Assembly: GCA_022376515.1 (NCBI GenBank)
Contig: WTXI01000355.1
Span: 1-35,537, forward strand
Direction: 5' to 3'
DNA: 35,537 nt
Source: Lactifluus volemus
Taxonomy: Eukaryota > Basidiomycota > Agaricomycetes > Russulales > Russulaceae
Part shown: piece after piece, positions 1 to 10,300 of the stretch
Layout: the number at the start of each line of letters is the position of its first letter
Numbering within the stretch: position 1 is the stretch's first letter
Made by a program: the position numbers and the translations under genes
The notes under the pieces: model-generated
Seen by the model: only the letters and a program-made list of their open reading frames with translations
Told to the model about the DNA's origin: nothing
Database searches by the model: none

Positions 1-90
1 AAAGTCATTCCGCGTGGCGGTGGTGCGGAAACCCCTGTAGAGGCGAGGAAAGAGTGGTGAACGCAGATGGGGAAGAGAGCGAAGTGACAT
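1..90 (-). CDS. Possible 5' end of a mitochondrially targeted protein (partial)
   Basis: The minus strand is open from an ATG at 90 to the window edge, 30 codons with no stop. The peptide begins MSLRSLPHLRSPLFPRLYRG and continues Phe-Arg-Thr-Thr-Ala. It is rich in Arg, Ser and Leu and has no acidic residue until its last three residues, which is typical of a mitochondrial presequence. It faces away from MAK16 with 143 bp between the two ATGs, a common divergent arrangement in compact fungal genomes. The mature protein lies outside the window, so the product cannot be named. Such a short ORF could also arise by chance. Confidence 0.35.
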   Translation of the reverse strand, partial: MSLRSLPHLRSPLFPRLYRGFRTTATRNDF

Positions 91-233
91 GAATGAGATG
101 AGGAGCGAAAAATGTTGCCTGTCTTGATGTACAGCTGCAGCGCGCACACGGAAAGGAAAGGGAAGCGTAATCGCACGTGATCTTAAATTGTAACCCGTGC
201 TTTGGTCCTCATACAATACATGCAGGTACTGCC
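91..233. promoter_or_regulatory. Divergent promoter upstream of MAK16
   Basis: This 143-bp gap separates the MAK16 ATG from the possible minus-strand gene. It holds a CACGTG E-box at 174-179 and a GATGAG at 97-102 followed within 12 bp by GAAAAATG. In yeasts, GATGAG (PAC) and GAAAAATTTT (RRPE) mark ribosome-biogenesis promoters. Applying that here is an inference from two short words. No clear TATA box was seen. Confidence 0.35.
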
Positions 234-1519
234 ATGCAGAGTGACGACGTGATATGGTCTGCCATCGGAAACCAGTTCTGCTCTTACAAAGTCAAGTAAT
301 ACCCACCTTCCACCAGTTTTTTTTTTCATCCATCCCGTGGCTCATTTTTTACCCAGGACAGTCACACAGAATTTTTGTCGAAACGAATACAATGTGACCG
401 GGTTCTGTAGTCGGCAGTCATGTCCCCTCGCCAATTCTCGGTATGCCACAGTGCGTGAGCACGAAGGTGTGCTCTCCTTCTCATCTTCTCCACTTGGGCC
501 CAATGAGAACTCGCAGGCGTTCTCTATTTGTACCTCAAGACGATCGAGCGTGCACACTCCCCAGCACACATGTGGGAAAAAATCAAACTTTCGAATAACT
601 ACACAAAAGCACTGGAGCAGGTGTGTACCACCTTCCCCCCTTCATCTTTTCTGACACCCCAAGTCGGCCTACAGATTGACAAAGAGCTCATTTATTGGCC
701 CAACTTTACGATCCACAAGTGCAAGCAACGCGTGACCAAGATTACGCAGTACCTCATCCGAATGCGCCGCGCAAAGCTCCACGGGCAGTACGTAGTTCTT
801 ATTGATCTCACTCCCCGCCACAACCTACGTATTTCTGCCCCCTGCAGACCCAAACTCGTCGGGATAAAGAAAAAACAGGATAGACGCGAGGTGGTGCGCG
901 AGCGCAAGGCGCTCGCAGCTGCACATCTCGAACGCGAGATCGAGAAGGAGCTGCTGGAGCGTTTAAAGAGCAAGGCGTACGGCGACGCTCCGCTCAACGT
1001 GAACGAGAGCGTGTGGGCAGCAATATTGGACAAGGAAAAGGCGCGCGAGCGTGGAGAAGAGTTGGAGGATGAGGAAACGGACGAGGAACTCGAGGAGGAA
1101 GTAGAGGAGGAGGGGGAATGGGATGAGAGAGTGTTTGTGAGCGATGTCAGTGAAAGCGGGGATGAGCTGAGTGACTTGGAGCAAGTCACGGTGCGTTGGC
1201 GTTTGTCGCTTTCATAAGGGCTGTGCGTCAAAGCTCATCGCGGTGTTTACCAGGGCGGATTGGATGGTAGTGACGACAGTGAAGAGTCGGGAGACGATGA
1301 GGACGAGGACGACGTGCACGCGAGGTCGAAGAGATCAAAACCGACGCTTGGAAAGCGCAAAGCGGAATTCAGTTCACGCAAACCAAAACGTGCGTATCTA
1401 TATATTCTCGCTGATGGCTCGCAATAATTCATGGCGCGACAGGTGGGCCTCGTATAGAGGTAGAATACGAAAACGAGACAGAGGTCATCCCCAAGGCACG
1501 AGTTGCCACTGGTTGGTAG
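234..1519 (+). CDS. MAK16: MAK16, 60S ribosome biogenesis protein
   Basis: Mak16 is a conserved nucleolar factor needed for large ribosomal subunit assembly. Seven exons (234-295, 357-466, 517-620, 675-787, 848-1190, 1254-1389, 1443-1519) join in frame into 314 residues, close to the roughly 300-306 of the human and yeast proteins. The start [20 protein letters not shown] matches the family N-terminus. It is followed by [13 protein letters not shown], the Cys-containing segment [14 protein letters not shown], the TIERA motif, LIYWPNF and the basic stretch [16 protein letters not shown]. The C-terminal third is very acidic, and the last exon carries the conserved end [13 protein letters not shown]. 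All six introns are 50-63 nt with GT-AG ends. Splicing is inferred from homology; every junction restores family sequence. Confidence 0.96.
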
Positions 1520-2005
1520 TGGCAGTGGAAAATGCGCTTGTACATGTACTACCCACACTTTCTTTTCGCATGGTCGCCATCACATTTGACACCTCGTTGC
1601 GTCTCTGGTTGATGTGTTTGGTGTGCGTACTTTCCCCGGTGGCGTCGTGATATCGATGGACCCAGTCTACAGCACACATGTCGGCGCTGAAGCGGCAAAC
1701 CCAGGCGAATATAGCGTGAGCTATTAGCTCGAATCGATCGAGGGGCAGACCTACCATGAGCGTTGAAAGGATACGACACCCTCCCCGGTTGCACATTGAG
1801 TTCGAGACCTCAGGCCCATAGTTCTGGATGCTGCCCTATTGGCAAGCAAGTCGTTGATCTAACGCCTCTATAATTTCAACATGAAATACATAGAATGGTT
1901 TACTGCCGAAGGGATTCATTAATATGATTCGATTGACACAATATCATTCGTGACAGCTGAGAAATAGACGAAAGACATCACAGTTTCCGCAAAAATGACA
2001 GGTCG
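1520..2005. other. Convergent 3' intergenic region, MAK16 / tropomyosin
   Basis: About 486 bp between the stop codons of two convergent genes. The open frames on either strand here are short, with no recognisable domain. It probably holds both 3' UTRs. No tRNA, repeat or other gene was seen. Confidence 0.6.
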
Positions 2006-2568
2006 TCAGAGATTGTCCATATTGGCAACTAGCTCATCGAGCTCTGCCTGCGTCTTGCGGTACTTTGCTTGCGCTTCCTGCCAGTGTCGCATTCAATTTG
2101 TATTACCAATCGCTCCTCGATAATCAGTGAACGTACTTCATATTTCCTCTCCCATTCATCCCGTTCCTGTTCATATCGCTTGGCTTGACGCTCCGTATGC
2201 TCAGAGTCAACATCAGTCCTCCGTAACCTGGGTAGCTCACGAGTCACTACTGATCGACCATCACGTATCGCTAGACTGCATACCTATCAGTCGTCTCCTT
2301 GAGCTTCCCAGATGCTTCTCCCAGGTCGTTCTCGAGTAGGGCCAATCTGTGATCCTTCGACTTTATCTCCTGATCCCTCTCAAGAAGGGCTTGCTCGAGT
2401 TGCTTGTTCTTAGCTTCCGCCGCCTCGGCGCGAGCAACAGCAGCATCTGCCTCAACGCGAAGATTGGAAAGTTTCTATTTTTTTTTTTTTGGAGGGGGGA
2501 GTGGGTGATGTGACGGGACGGGACGTTTTGAAGGTGATGCAGCACTTTACCTCTCTGATCTTTTCCAT
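2006..2568 (-). CDS. TPM: Short tropomyosin, 123 residues
   Basis: Tropomyosin is a parallel coiled-coil dimer that lies along actin cables and rings. On the minus strand four exons (2568-2551, 2474-2284, 2227-2137, 2077-2006) join in frame into 123 residues. The start MEKIRE is carried by an 18-nt first exon, as in other fungal tropomyosins. It is followed by KLSNLRVEAD, a continuous heptad pattern rich in Glu, Ala, Lys and Leu, then EQERDEWERKYEEAQAKY and the family ending LDELVANMDNL. Both ends match the fungal family. The usual fungal length is 161 residues (fission yeast Cdc8, budding yeast Tpm2), so 38 internal residues are absent, between DHRLALLENDL and the region before the EQERDEWE block. 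There is no Pro and no helix break. It may be a second, shortened paralogue. Introns are 76, 56 and 59 nt. Confidence 0.9.
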
Positions 2569-2824
2569 GGGTTTGGGTGTAAAGGTGTACTTGGGGTGCG
2601 AGGGTTGTTGAGACACAGCAGTCCTATCTGAGCGGAGATATTTCGGTGATTGAGCACGTGAAGGATGTCGGCGTCCTCGTCCGCCGTTACAAAAGGTGCA
2701 TCAAAACGTTTCAAGTTACTCAACAGGACGCAAACTTTTAATATACCGACAGGCGCTACCTGATTAATCATTTAATCGATATGGAACATCCCCGCGGCCA
2801 CTCCGACTCCCACTGCATCCACCC
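2569..2824 (+). promoter_or_regulatory. Divergent TPM / BTB1 upstream region with BTB leader repeat
   Basis: This 256-bp gap lies between the tropomyosin ATG (minus) and the BTB1 ATG (plus). Its last 80 bp carry the leader shared by array members: GGCGCTACCTGATTAATCAT, then TTAATCGAT, then an upstream ATG at 2781 followed by GAACATCC. The upstream ATG is out of frame with BTB1. Confidence 0.6.
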
Positions 2825-3879
2825 ATGGCATCTCGTCCGGGCTCCCCACAGAACCCTCCAAGGCAGCCTCCATCAGTGCCCGCGGGTCCTCCTTTTGATG
2901 ACCGTGCAGCCGACCTCACCCTGCGGACCACCGACGGAGTGGACTTCCGCGTCTCCAAGAACATCCTTTCCTTCGCCTCTCAGGCTCTCGCCAACAAGGC
3001 CAACAGTGGTGTTCGAGGAGTAGTCGATTTCGCTCAGGACTCGGAAAGTCTCGACTTTGCTCTGCGCCATATTTACCCCGTACCACTCCCTACACACGTC
3101 ACGTTATCGCAAGTACGCCTACTCGCAGAATTTGCGAAAAAATTCGAAGTGAAGGCACTGGAGTCGTTGATTGCGCGCTATCTCATGGACGCGCTCGATG
3201 ATGATCCCATTGGGGTTTATTCCATCGCCATTACATACGGACACAATGACATCGCGGCAAACGCTGCCCGATCGTCTCTCAAGCATTCCATCTTTGACCT
3301 CTTATCCTCGCAACTAGAGATCACTGGGGAGTCATACAAGGATATCGTCAAATATCACGCCGAATGCGGGGTCGCTGCCAGTGCCGTTGCATTCGAACGG
3401 AAATGGTTTCCACCTTGGGACCAATGGGGCAGGCTCATCTGGACTTCGAATTCTGATGGCTCGTCAAACATTCGCTGCCCGAATTGCGCAACTTCAGATC
3501 CCGTTTGCGAACTGCCAGTTCAGAGTTTTTGGCCGGCGAAGCAGAATTTCGACTTTCGAGACAATAATCCCCTAAAGCGAACGAGACTCGCCCCTTGGCG
3601 TTTATGGAATTACCTACAGCGTTCCTCCTCCATTCTCGCACATCATACAACCGCAAAAGCAGTTTCTGAGGAAGGCTTCGTACTGGAAAAGCCATTTGAT
3701 TGTTCCAGTTGTCCACTTGGAACGCGAGAGGATATCCTTGAATTTAGCCGCATCTTTGCGATGGAAGTTGAAAAGGCTGTCGAGAAGGTAAGTGTATTGA
3801 ATTGGGCTATTGGCTCTGCTCCGTAATTCATGATCCCACGGTACAGGTTTCCCTCCCCAAGCGTGTGAAGGAGGCCTGA
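2825..3879 (+). CDS. BTB1: BTB-domain protein, first member of the array
   Basis: Exon 2825-3787 and terminal exon 3847-3879 give 331 residues; the intron is 59 nt, GT-AG. Residues of about 22-115 form a BTB/POZ fold: PFDDRAADLTLRTTDGVDFR, then the KNILSFAS helix and LRHIYPV. BTB domains dimerise and often link substrates to Cul3 ubiquitin ligases, but no such role is shown here. A helical middle follows (LLAEFAKKFEV, DDPIGVYSIAITYG, YHAECGVAASAVA). The C-terminal part has a CPNC pair near residue 218, a Trp-rich APWRLWNYLQRSS and a CSSC pair near residue 293. The spliced end is VSLPKRVKEA. The start was chosen at the first ATG before the PFDD box. The N-terminal stretch MASRPGSPQNPPRQPPS is not shared with the other copies. 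Confidence 0.88.
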
Positions 3880-4840
3880 ACGCCCACAATCGGATGTGTT
3901 TCGGCGCGGTATTCTTGGCGTTGTCCTTGAAGATATACCAACTCGGGCCCGACCATGTCTTGGGGGAGGAGAGTACGTGAAGCTGACATTAGCGAGAGTG
4001 TTTTGGCAGATATGTCACTTACGGATCGTTGGTCTACTCCAATTTGGATTACAGATATGATATTCTTTGATTGTATGGTCGATAATCAATACAATCACCA
4101 GAGACCGAAATCCCTGCGCCCTCACCTAGGCTACTTGATGCCACTAGTGCAACGTTACAACATCATGAAGAAGCAGGACCTGAAAGCATGTCCCGTGAGG
4201 GGGAAAACACCACTCATATCACAGCCGCTCAAAACCCCTGATCGCGCTGACCACAGCTATCGTAATACTGAGTACGGTATGATTCTGTCGTCCTATCCCC
4301 GGCCTGTGACATCCGTGGATTGAACTTCCTATCAGACTGAATTGCAACGTGACATCACTAGCACTGTTTGGCAACCACCCCGTGCTTGTCCCCATTGCTT
4401 GAGTGCTGGCACAGTAGTTTATGGTCTGTCGTAGGTTTTGTATATACAGTTGGGTCTTCTGTTTCTTAAGGCCCATATCCCGTTCTATCAGCATCCACGA
4501 TCGTACCTGTATTTCGGGTACGGTATGAGGGCGCCATTAAGAAGGCATGTGAGAAATCTTCCCACGGAATCTCAGATCTCGGGCCGCCCACTCCATGCTT
4601 CTACCACTTCATTGACAAGCCGTCATTCATGCCAGTGAGTATCTTTCTTTTCATCCCTAAATTCTATGCTAAACCCTGCCTTGCAGCCGCTCCTGTTGAT
4701 GACCTTCGATTCAACCTGTGGGTGCAGGCGCTCTTGAGTCGGCACGACACCTAGACTTTTCATGTGCCGACGATAGGCGCTACCTGATAAATCATCTAAT
4801 CGATGGAACACCCACACGGCCTCAAAGTTTCCCGTCCATC
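3880..4840 (+). repeat. Duplicated spacer between BTB1 and BTB2
   Basis: This spacer is part of the tandem unit. Its first half (to about 4330) is a downstream block that starts near a GGCGCGGTATTCTTGG word and recurs, diverged, after BTB2, BTB3, BTB4 and BTB10. Its second half is an upstream block that recurs before BTB3 and BTB4: GCACAGTAG, CGTAGGTTTTGTAT, TTTCTTAAGGCCC, a GTGAGTATC donor-like site, a TTGCAG acceptor-like site, and the leader GGCGCTACCTGATAAATCAT. A 122-codon open frame (3955-4323) is not kept in the other copies and is probably chance. Confidence 0.75.
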
Positions 4841-5874
4841 ATGTCTCCTGCGGCTCCTCCTTTTGATGACCCTTCAGCCGACCTCATCCTACGGTCCACC
4901 GACGGCGTGGAGTTCCACGTCTTCAAGATCATTCTTTCCCTCGCCTCGAAGCCTCTCGCCGAAAAGTTCATCAAAAGCGAAGACGCTGATGGCGTTCGAG
5001 TGGTCGAGTTCACTCAGGACTCTCAATTTCTCGACCTTGTTCTGCGCCATCTTTACCCTGTACCACTCCCTGGAGTCACGTGGCGGGATGTACGCCCACT
5101 CGCAGAATTTGCGCACTATTTCGACGTGATAGCACTGAGGCCCATGATCGAGCGTTATCTCGAGGACGACTATCTCAAGGGTGATCCCGTTTTGGTTTTT
5201 TCCATTGCCGTTACGTACGGCTACCCGTATGCTGCAGCAAAGGCTGCCCGGCTGTCCCTACAGCTTCACATTTCCGACCTCAAATCGCAACTAATGAAAA
5301 ATGACGTCGCGGATCCATACTGGGAACTCGTCAAATATCATACCGCATGCGGGGTCGCTGCCAGTGCTGTTGCATCCGACCGGAAGTGGTTTCCACCTTG
5401 GGAACAATGGGGCAGGCTCATCTGGACTTCGAATTTCGATGGCTCATCAAACATCCGTTGCAAGACTTGCGCGGCCCCAGATTTTATTTACGAGCCGCCA
5501 ATTCAGATTTTTTGGCCGCAGACGTACGATCGCGACACGGAGCGGTACGATGACCCCCAGGGACGAACAAGATTCGCCCCTAGGCGTTTATGGAATTACC
5601 TACAGCGCTCTTCCTACGTTCTCGCACATCACCCAACCTCAAAAGAGGTTACTGAGGAGGAATTTGTAATGGAGTCCCGCTTTAATTGTTCGTGGTGTAT
5701 ACGTGGAACGCGAGAGGATATCCTTGAATTTAGCCGCATCTTTGCAATGGAAGTTGAAAAGGCTATTGAGCAGGTCAGTGTATCAATTAGGTTTGTTTTC
5801 CCTGCTCCGTAATTCATGCTCTTACCTTGCAGGTTCCCCTCCCCGATTGTGTGCAAAACAAGGAAAAGGACTAG
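4841..5874 (+). CDS. BTB2: BTB-domain protein
   Basis: Exons 4841-5773 and 5833-5874, with a 59-nt intron, give 324 residues. The BTB part starts PFDDPSADLILRSTDGVEFH, with FKIILSLAS and LRHLYPV. The middle has YHTACGVAASAVASDRKWFP and GRLIWTSN. The C-terminal part carries CKTC, APRRLWNYLQRSS and CSWC pairs, then TREDILEFSRIFAMEVEKA. The terminal exon reads VPLPDCVQNKEKD. The frame is open for 41 more codons upstream (from 4718), but the ATG at 4841, just before the Ser-Pro-Ala-Ala-Pro-Pro-Phe start shared with BTB3 and BTB4, is preferred. An out-of-frame ATG lies 38 nt upstream at 4803. Close to BTB4 over its whole length. Confidence 0.88.
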
Positions 5875-6372
5875 GACAGCCCGAGCCCGTTCGACTGAAT
5901 GCCACTTTTAGTGTTAACTGAAGGTTCGGCGCGGTATCCTCCGGCGAAGTATTTGAAGATAAACCCATATGCCATGTCCTGTGGGCGGAGAGCCGGGTGG
6001 ACACCGGAGCTGGGGACAGGAGTGAGGGTATTTTGGCCGATATGTGACATGATATTTCTCTGGTTGTACTACTAGTATGGTCGACAAGGTTGCGTTGACA
6101 AAGTCAATGGACAATCATTAAGATTACCAGAGAGACCGAAATCCCTGCCTCTCGCCTAGGCTACTTGATGCCACTAGTGCAACTTACAACATAACATCTA
6201 TCTTTACATCATGAAGAAACAGAACTGAAAGCATGTCCTGCGAGGGAGAAAACACCACTCATATCACAGCTCCTGATCGCACTGACTACAGCTATTGTAA
6301 TACTGAGTACGGTATGATTCTGTCGTCGTATCCCCGGCCTGTGACATCCCGTGGATTGAACCTCCTACCAGA
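5875..6372 (+). repeat. Downstream repeat block of BTB2, broken by the retrotransposon
   Basis: This is the same downstream block as after BTB1, BTB3 and BTB4, with the words GGCGCGGTATCCTCCGG and GGCGGAGAGCCGGGTGG. The block runs to CCAGACTGAA, where the retrotransposon is inserted. It continues at 14851 as TTGCAACGTGATGACC, which matches the uninterrupted spacer at 17351-17381. No gene is seen here. Confidence 0.75.
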
Positions 6373-6377
6373 CTGAA
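6373..6377. repeat. Target site duplication CTGAA, left copy
   Basis: CTGAA directly precedes the left LTR and is repeated at 14846-14850 directly after the right LTR. The uninterrupted homologous spacer (17345 onward) reads CAGACTGAATTGCAACG, with one CTGAA. Five bp is the usual Ty3/gypsy duplication. Confidence 0.93.
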
Positions 6378-7312
6378 TGTCTCGGTTCGCAGGGACCGTG
6401 GCTCGAAGTGAGCGTCGTTCTGGTTGGCTATTTGCTGGGGCGAGTCGGACAAGACTAGCAACACCAAATAGTCGATTCTAGCACGCGCAGGCAAGGTCCT
6501 GTGTGGAGTAGACTTGACTGTACGAACTCTGGGTGTCTGTATCGCGTGAGGCGGACTAGCGGACCGGCGCACACGATGGTCGGAGTTACCGTTCCCAAAA
6601 GGGATAGACGGTGGCAGATGAGTTAATGACGATGTGTAGGTTCAACCGCAACACGGGCGCGAGTGTAATTGGAATGCAAGAGATGCTCGCCTTCCAAGGA
6701 CACTCGTGAGAGGTTGAACTAAGGTTCGAGGGCGGACGCGGGGTGAGAAGTGGGGACTACTTCTCACAGCGCGTTCGTATTAGGGTTCAGGCGTCTGGGG
6801 ACTTGTTGCACGGAAATGGAACAAGTTCACAGATGTCTGATCGTGGCGCGAAGTACCTAGATCAAGGTACGAAGAGGGGATTCACAAGAAGAGAGGAGAA
6901 GATGCGATGCGAGTGTGAGCAGGAGACAACGAACTGCGATTCTAGACGAAGCTGAAGCTGGGGCTTTAGCTCGTCTACAGGGCCCTATTTATGCGTACAG
7001 AGGGCCAGCCAACTATCCTACAAAGGTCACAGTACAGTAGCGAAGTCAAGACTCTTGACTAAGGACCTGAGTCAGTTCTGATGACTCAAGAACTGACTCA
7101 GTGCGTCTGACTCAAGATCTGAGTCAAGAACGCTGACTCAAGATTTGAGTCATGATCCCTGAGTCAAATACACGTCCAAAACGGCGACGCACAGCCCCTA
7201 GAAGCGGAACAGAAGGGGCTGGCCAAGGAAAGGGGTCCTAGGTCACAACACAAGTCGAAAATCAGACGGAAAATAGTAAGAAATGGGCCGGGCGGCCCGC
7301 ATAACCGTAACA
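6378..7312 (-). repeat. 3' LTR of the retrotransposon (left copy)
   Basis: On the plus strand it runs from TGTCTCGG to CCGTAACA, so it ends with TG and CA. It is 935 bp and the same as 13911-14845 except at 6573. The U3 part lies toward 7312. Confidence 0.97.
7068..7166. promoter_or_regulatory. Eight TGASTCA sites in the left LTR U3
   Basis: Exact TGAGTCA or TGACTCA heptamers start at 7068, 7082, 7094, 7108, 7120, 7134, 7146 and 7160. This is the consensus for Gcn4/AP-1 type bZIP factors. The spacing alternates 14 and 12 bp, so the array is a 26-bp unit repeated four times with two sites each. The same array in the right LTR is in promoter position. Confidence 0.85.
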
Positions 7313-7315
7313 GTA

Positions 7316-7326
7316 CCCTCTCTCCT
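7316..7326 (-). other. Polypurine tract
   Basis: On the minus strand AGGAGAGAGGG lies 3 nt before the 3' LTR, the usual place for the plus-strand DNA primer of an LTR element. Confidence 0.8.
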
Positions 7327-7349
7327 AGGCGCATGTACCACCATGCGCC

Positions 7350-10300
7350 TCAGTCACCCCTGTCCATGGACTCCCAGTCAATGTCATCAAAAAGCGCCTC
7401 ACCTGCGTCGACGTCACCTGCATCATACTCATCCCAAAGATGAGTAACGGGCCGCAACTCCGTGGCCTTGATAGGACAGTTCCTCCCATAGTACTGGTGG
7501 TCAGGGAAGACCCGGCACCTATAGACAGTGCAACGCGTATGGGGGTGGTGACAGTCATGGGAGTAGTGCCCTTTCTGCTGGCAATAGAGGCACTCCCTCC
7601 ACAAAGGACAGTTCTCGTACTTGTGGTCCACCCCGTCCTTGTTGCACTTGCCGCAATAATGTGACTTCTTCCCCTTCCTCTTGCGCTTGCCCGTGATTCT
7701 CAGAGGGCTGACTCCGGAATCACCACCAGACGGCCCCCCATGCGACGAAGACGCGACGACGAGTGAACGTAGGCCGTCCCCATCTGCTGCACGTATCCCC
7801 TGGAGTTGATGAGCACCGTCACCTGCAGAAGGTTGGGCCCAGCTGAAGACCTTCCAGGGATCGCGAGGGGGTTCGGATCGCAGCGTGTGGGGGTCTCCAG
7901 CGACATAACTTCTGGCTGGAACCTCATGTCCGCTGCTAGCGTCTCCAGGGCTTCCTGGATAGGCGAGAGTTGGGGAGGCGGCGTCGGGCCTGGGAGAGGA
8001 GATGGGGTCCTCGGATGGTACGAGGTGCTGCGGCGAGGCTCTTGGCGAGGCGAGCGGGTGGTCCTCCTGTACGGTGGCGGCGCTGATCTGGGCTGGTTCT
8101 GCTGGGGTGTCCTCGGCAAGGGACGTCTCTGAGAGGGACCACTCTCCCCCCTCACAGACCGTGAGGGAGTCGAACGACGAGTCGAGGAGTTGGAGGTAGT
8201 CATCCTCCGAGTTGGGGTACTCGAACGCAAGTTGTAAGGCATTACTCATGGAGGAGGAGGTAGTGGGGGCGATGATGGTGCGGATTCGTCTCTTCCTCTT
8301 CGCTTTTATCCTTCCTCCCCCTATCTCATTGGGGTTGCGCTGATAGAACTCCTTAATGAGCTCCGGAGCCTTCACATTGCCAGCGGGTTCCCAACTGTCA
8401 TGAGCGGGTGAATATCCCTTCCAACGAAGGAGATACTCAAGCTTTTCTGCCTTTCCTTTCTTGCGCACATCAATGATCTGCTCCACCTCATATTCCGGTT
8501 CGCCTTCCATCAGATCAGGTGGTGGCTCTGCGAAGTTGCGCCCATGTTCTTCCGTCTCCTTGTAAGGCGTTAACAAGGACGCGTGGAAGACATTGTGAAT
8601 GCGCCAGTGCGGGGGGAGCTGGAGGCGGTACACCACTGGGGAAATGACGTCGATGATGGGGAATGGACCATATCTTTTTGGTCCCAACTTTGCGGACGGG
8701 TACATCGTCTTTAGGTTTGTTCCCTCCAACAATACTTGTTGCCCCCTTTTGAACGGGTAGAAGTGCCTTTGACCCTTCTTTCTCTGGCGTCGTTTCAGCC
8801 ACAGTTCTTGCGCCCTTCTGATAGCATCCTGGGCGCGCTCCCTAGCCTCCTTAAGCCACATCTGTCTTTGATGCAACGCTGGGATATTTGTGCTTTTCCC
8901 GGAGGGGTGGATGATTGGGTTTGCGCCCCACAAGAGCTCACAGGGAGCCTTCCCTGTGCTCGCATTCGGCCAGGAGTTGTGCACAAATTGGGCAAGAGGA
9001 AGAAGGTTTGCCCAGTCGTCTTGTTGGCTGCTTCCATAGATCCACAAATACTGCTCCACCCACTGATTAGCGCGTTCTGATTGTCCATCAGTCTGCGGAT
9101 GATAAGCAGAGCTGATGTTCTGTGTGATTCCCAGCAGTTCACACATCTGGCGGGTGAAGTGTGCAGTAAAACGGGGATCTCTGTCCGAGATGACGTGGTG
9201 GGGGCAGCCAAAGAGAGGGAAGATGTGCTCCACATAGAGTCGGGCCACTTCTTCTGCGTCAATTGTCTTCTGACAGGGCAAGAAGAAGGCTGCCTTCGAG
9301 CAATCGTGGTCCACCACTGTGAGGATCGAGTCATATCCCTTTGAGACTGGGAGATCGGTGATGAGGTCAAGGGAAATGGTCTGGAAAGGGATTGCCTTCG
9401 GCTCAACAGTGATCGGCATCAATGGTGGCTTAGGTTTCACAGTGTTGGGTTTCGTCATTTGGCAAGTTGCACATCCCTTAACGTAGTTCTGGACGAACTG
9501 TCGCATCGTCGGCCACCAGTAGTCCTCAGACACCTTCTGAAGCGTCGTGGCGATGCCTGGGTGCCCAGCCAAGGCGTGGTCATGGTACTCATGCAAGATC
9601 TGTCGCTTCAGATCCTCCTGGTCCGCGACCACCGGTCTTCCTTGGTGCACCCAGTGGTGATTTACTGAGTCCAGTGGGTAGGAGCGATGCAGCTCTGCGA
9701 AATAGCTCGGTGTGCGTGCTTGCCAGTCCCAAACCTGTTGTTCGAGACTGCTGACCTCCGCTGCCCGCGCGAAGAGTTTGTCAGGCAGGACAAGGGTGTT
9801 TTCGTTGTCATGTTTCCCTTCGTCCACCCCTGGTGGTCTGGACAATGCGTCAGCCTTGTTCAGCTTGCCTGGGCGGTGCACCAGCTTGTAATTGTAGTCC
9901 GCAAGGTCACTGAGGTACCTTGCTACGCGTCGGTTGATTCTTTGGGGTTGCCGGTAATATCGAAGATTATTATGATCGGTGTGCACAATGGCAGTGAAGG
10001 GAGAGGAGAGGAACAGGTGCCTCCATCGTCGCAAACCCCGAATCACCGCCAAGAGCTCTCTATCATGGACGTCATACCCTCTCTCAGCTTCGTTCAATGT
10101 CTGGGAGTGGTAGCCCACTGGACAGAGCCTCTGTTTGTCATTTCGTTGGTAGAGGATGGCCCCAGTGGCATACTGGGACGCGTCCACCTCCATCTCGAAG
10201 GGGCGGTCATAGTCAGGTCTCTGGAGGACAGGGTCGGACTCTATGATCTGGAGGAGTGCATCCAAGGCTTTGGTGCACTCATCCGTCCACTTGAATGGTC

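Noticed and set aside
692..1231. 179-codon Ser-rich frame antisense to MAK16
   Set aside because: It mirrors the acidic Glu/Asp tract of MAK16; Ser runs are the normal shadow of GAG/GAA codons.
1700..1850. Possible tRNA (a GGTTGC...GAGTTCGAGACC stretch)
   Set aside because: No cloverleaf or matching A and B boxes could be formed on either strand.
3955..4323. 122-codon plus-strand frame after BTB1
   Set aside because: It lies in the duplicated downstream block. The same block after BTB2, BTB3 and BTB4 has shifts and stops in this frame, so there is no sign of protein selection.
4718..4840. Extended start for BTB2 (and 15511 for BTB3) adding about 41 residues
   Set aside because: The extension reads FSCADDRRYLINHLIDGTP in both, but BTB4 has a leader insertion with a stop there and BTB1 lacks the frame, so the shared ATG before PFDD is preferred.
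7068..7166. CRISPR-like regular repeats
   Set aside because: Units are only 7 bp with 5-7 bp spacers in an LTR of a eukaryotic element; they are transcription-factor sites, not a CRISPR array.
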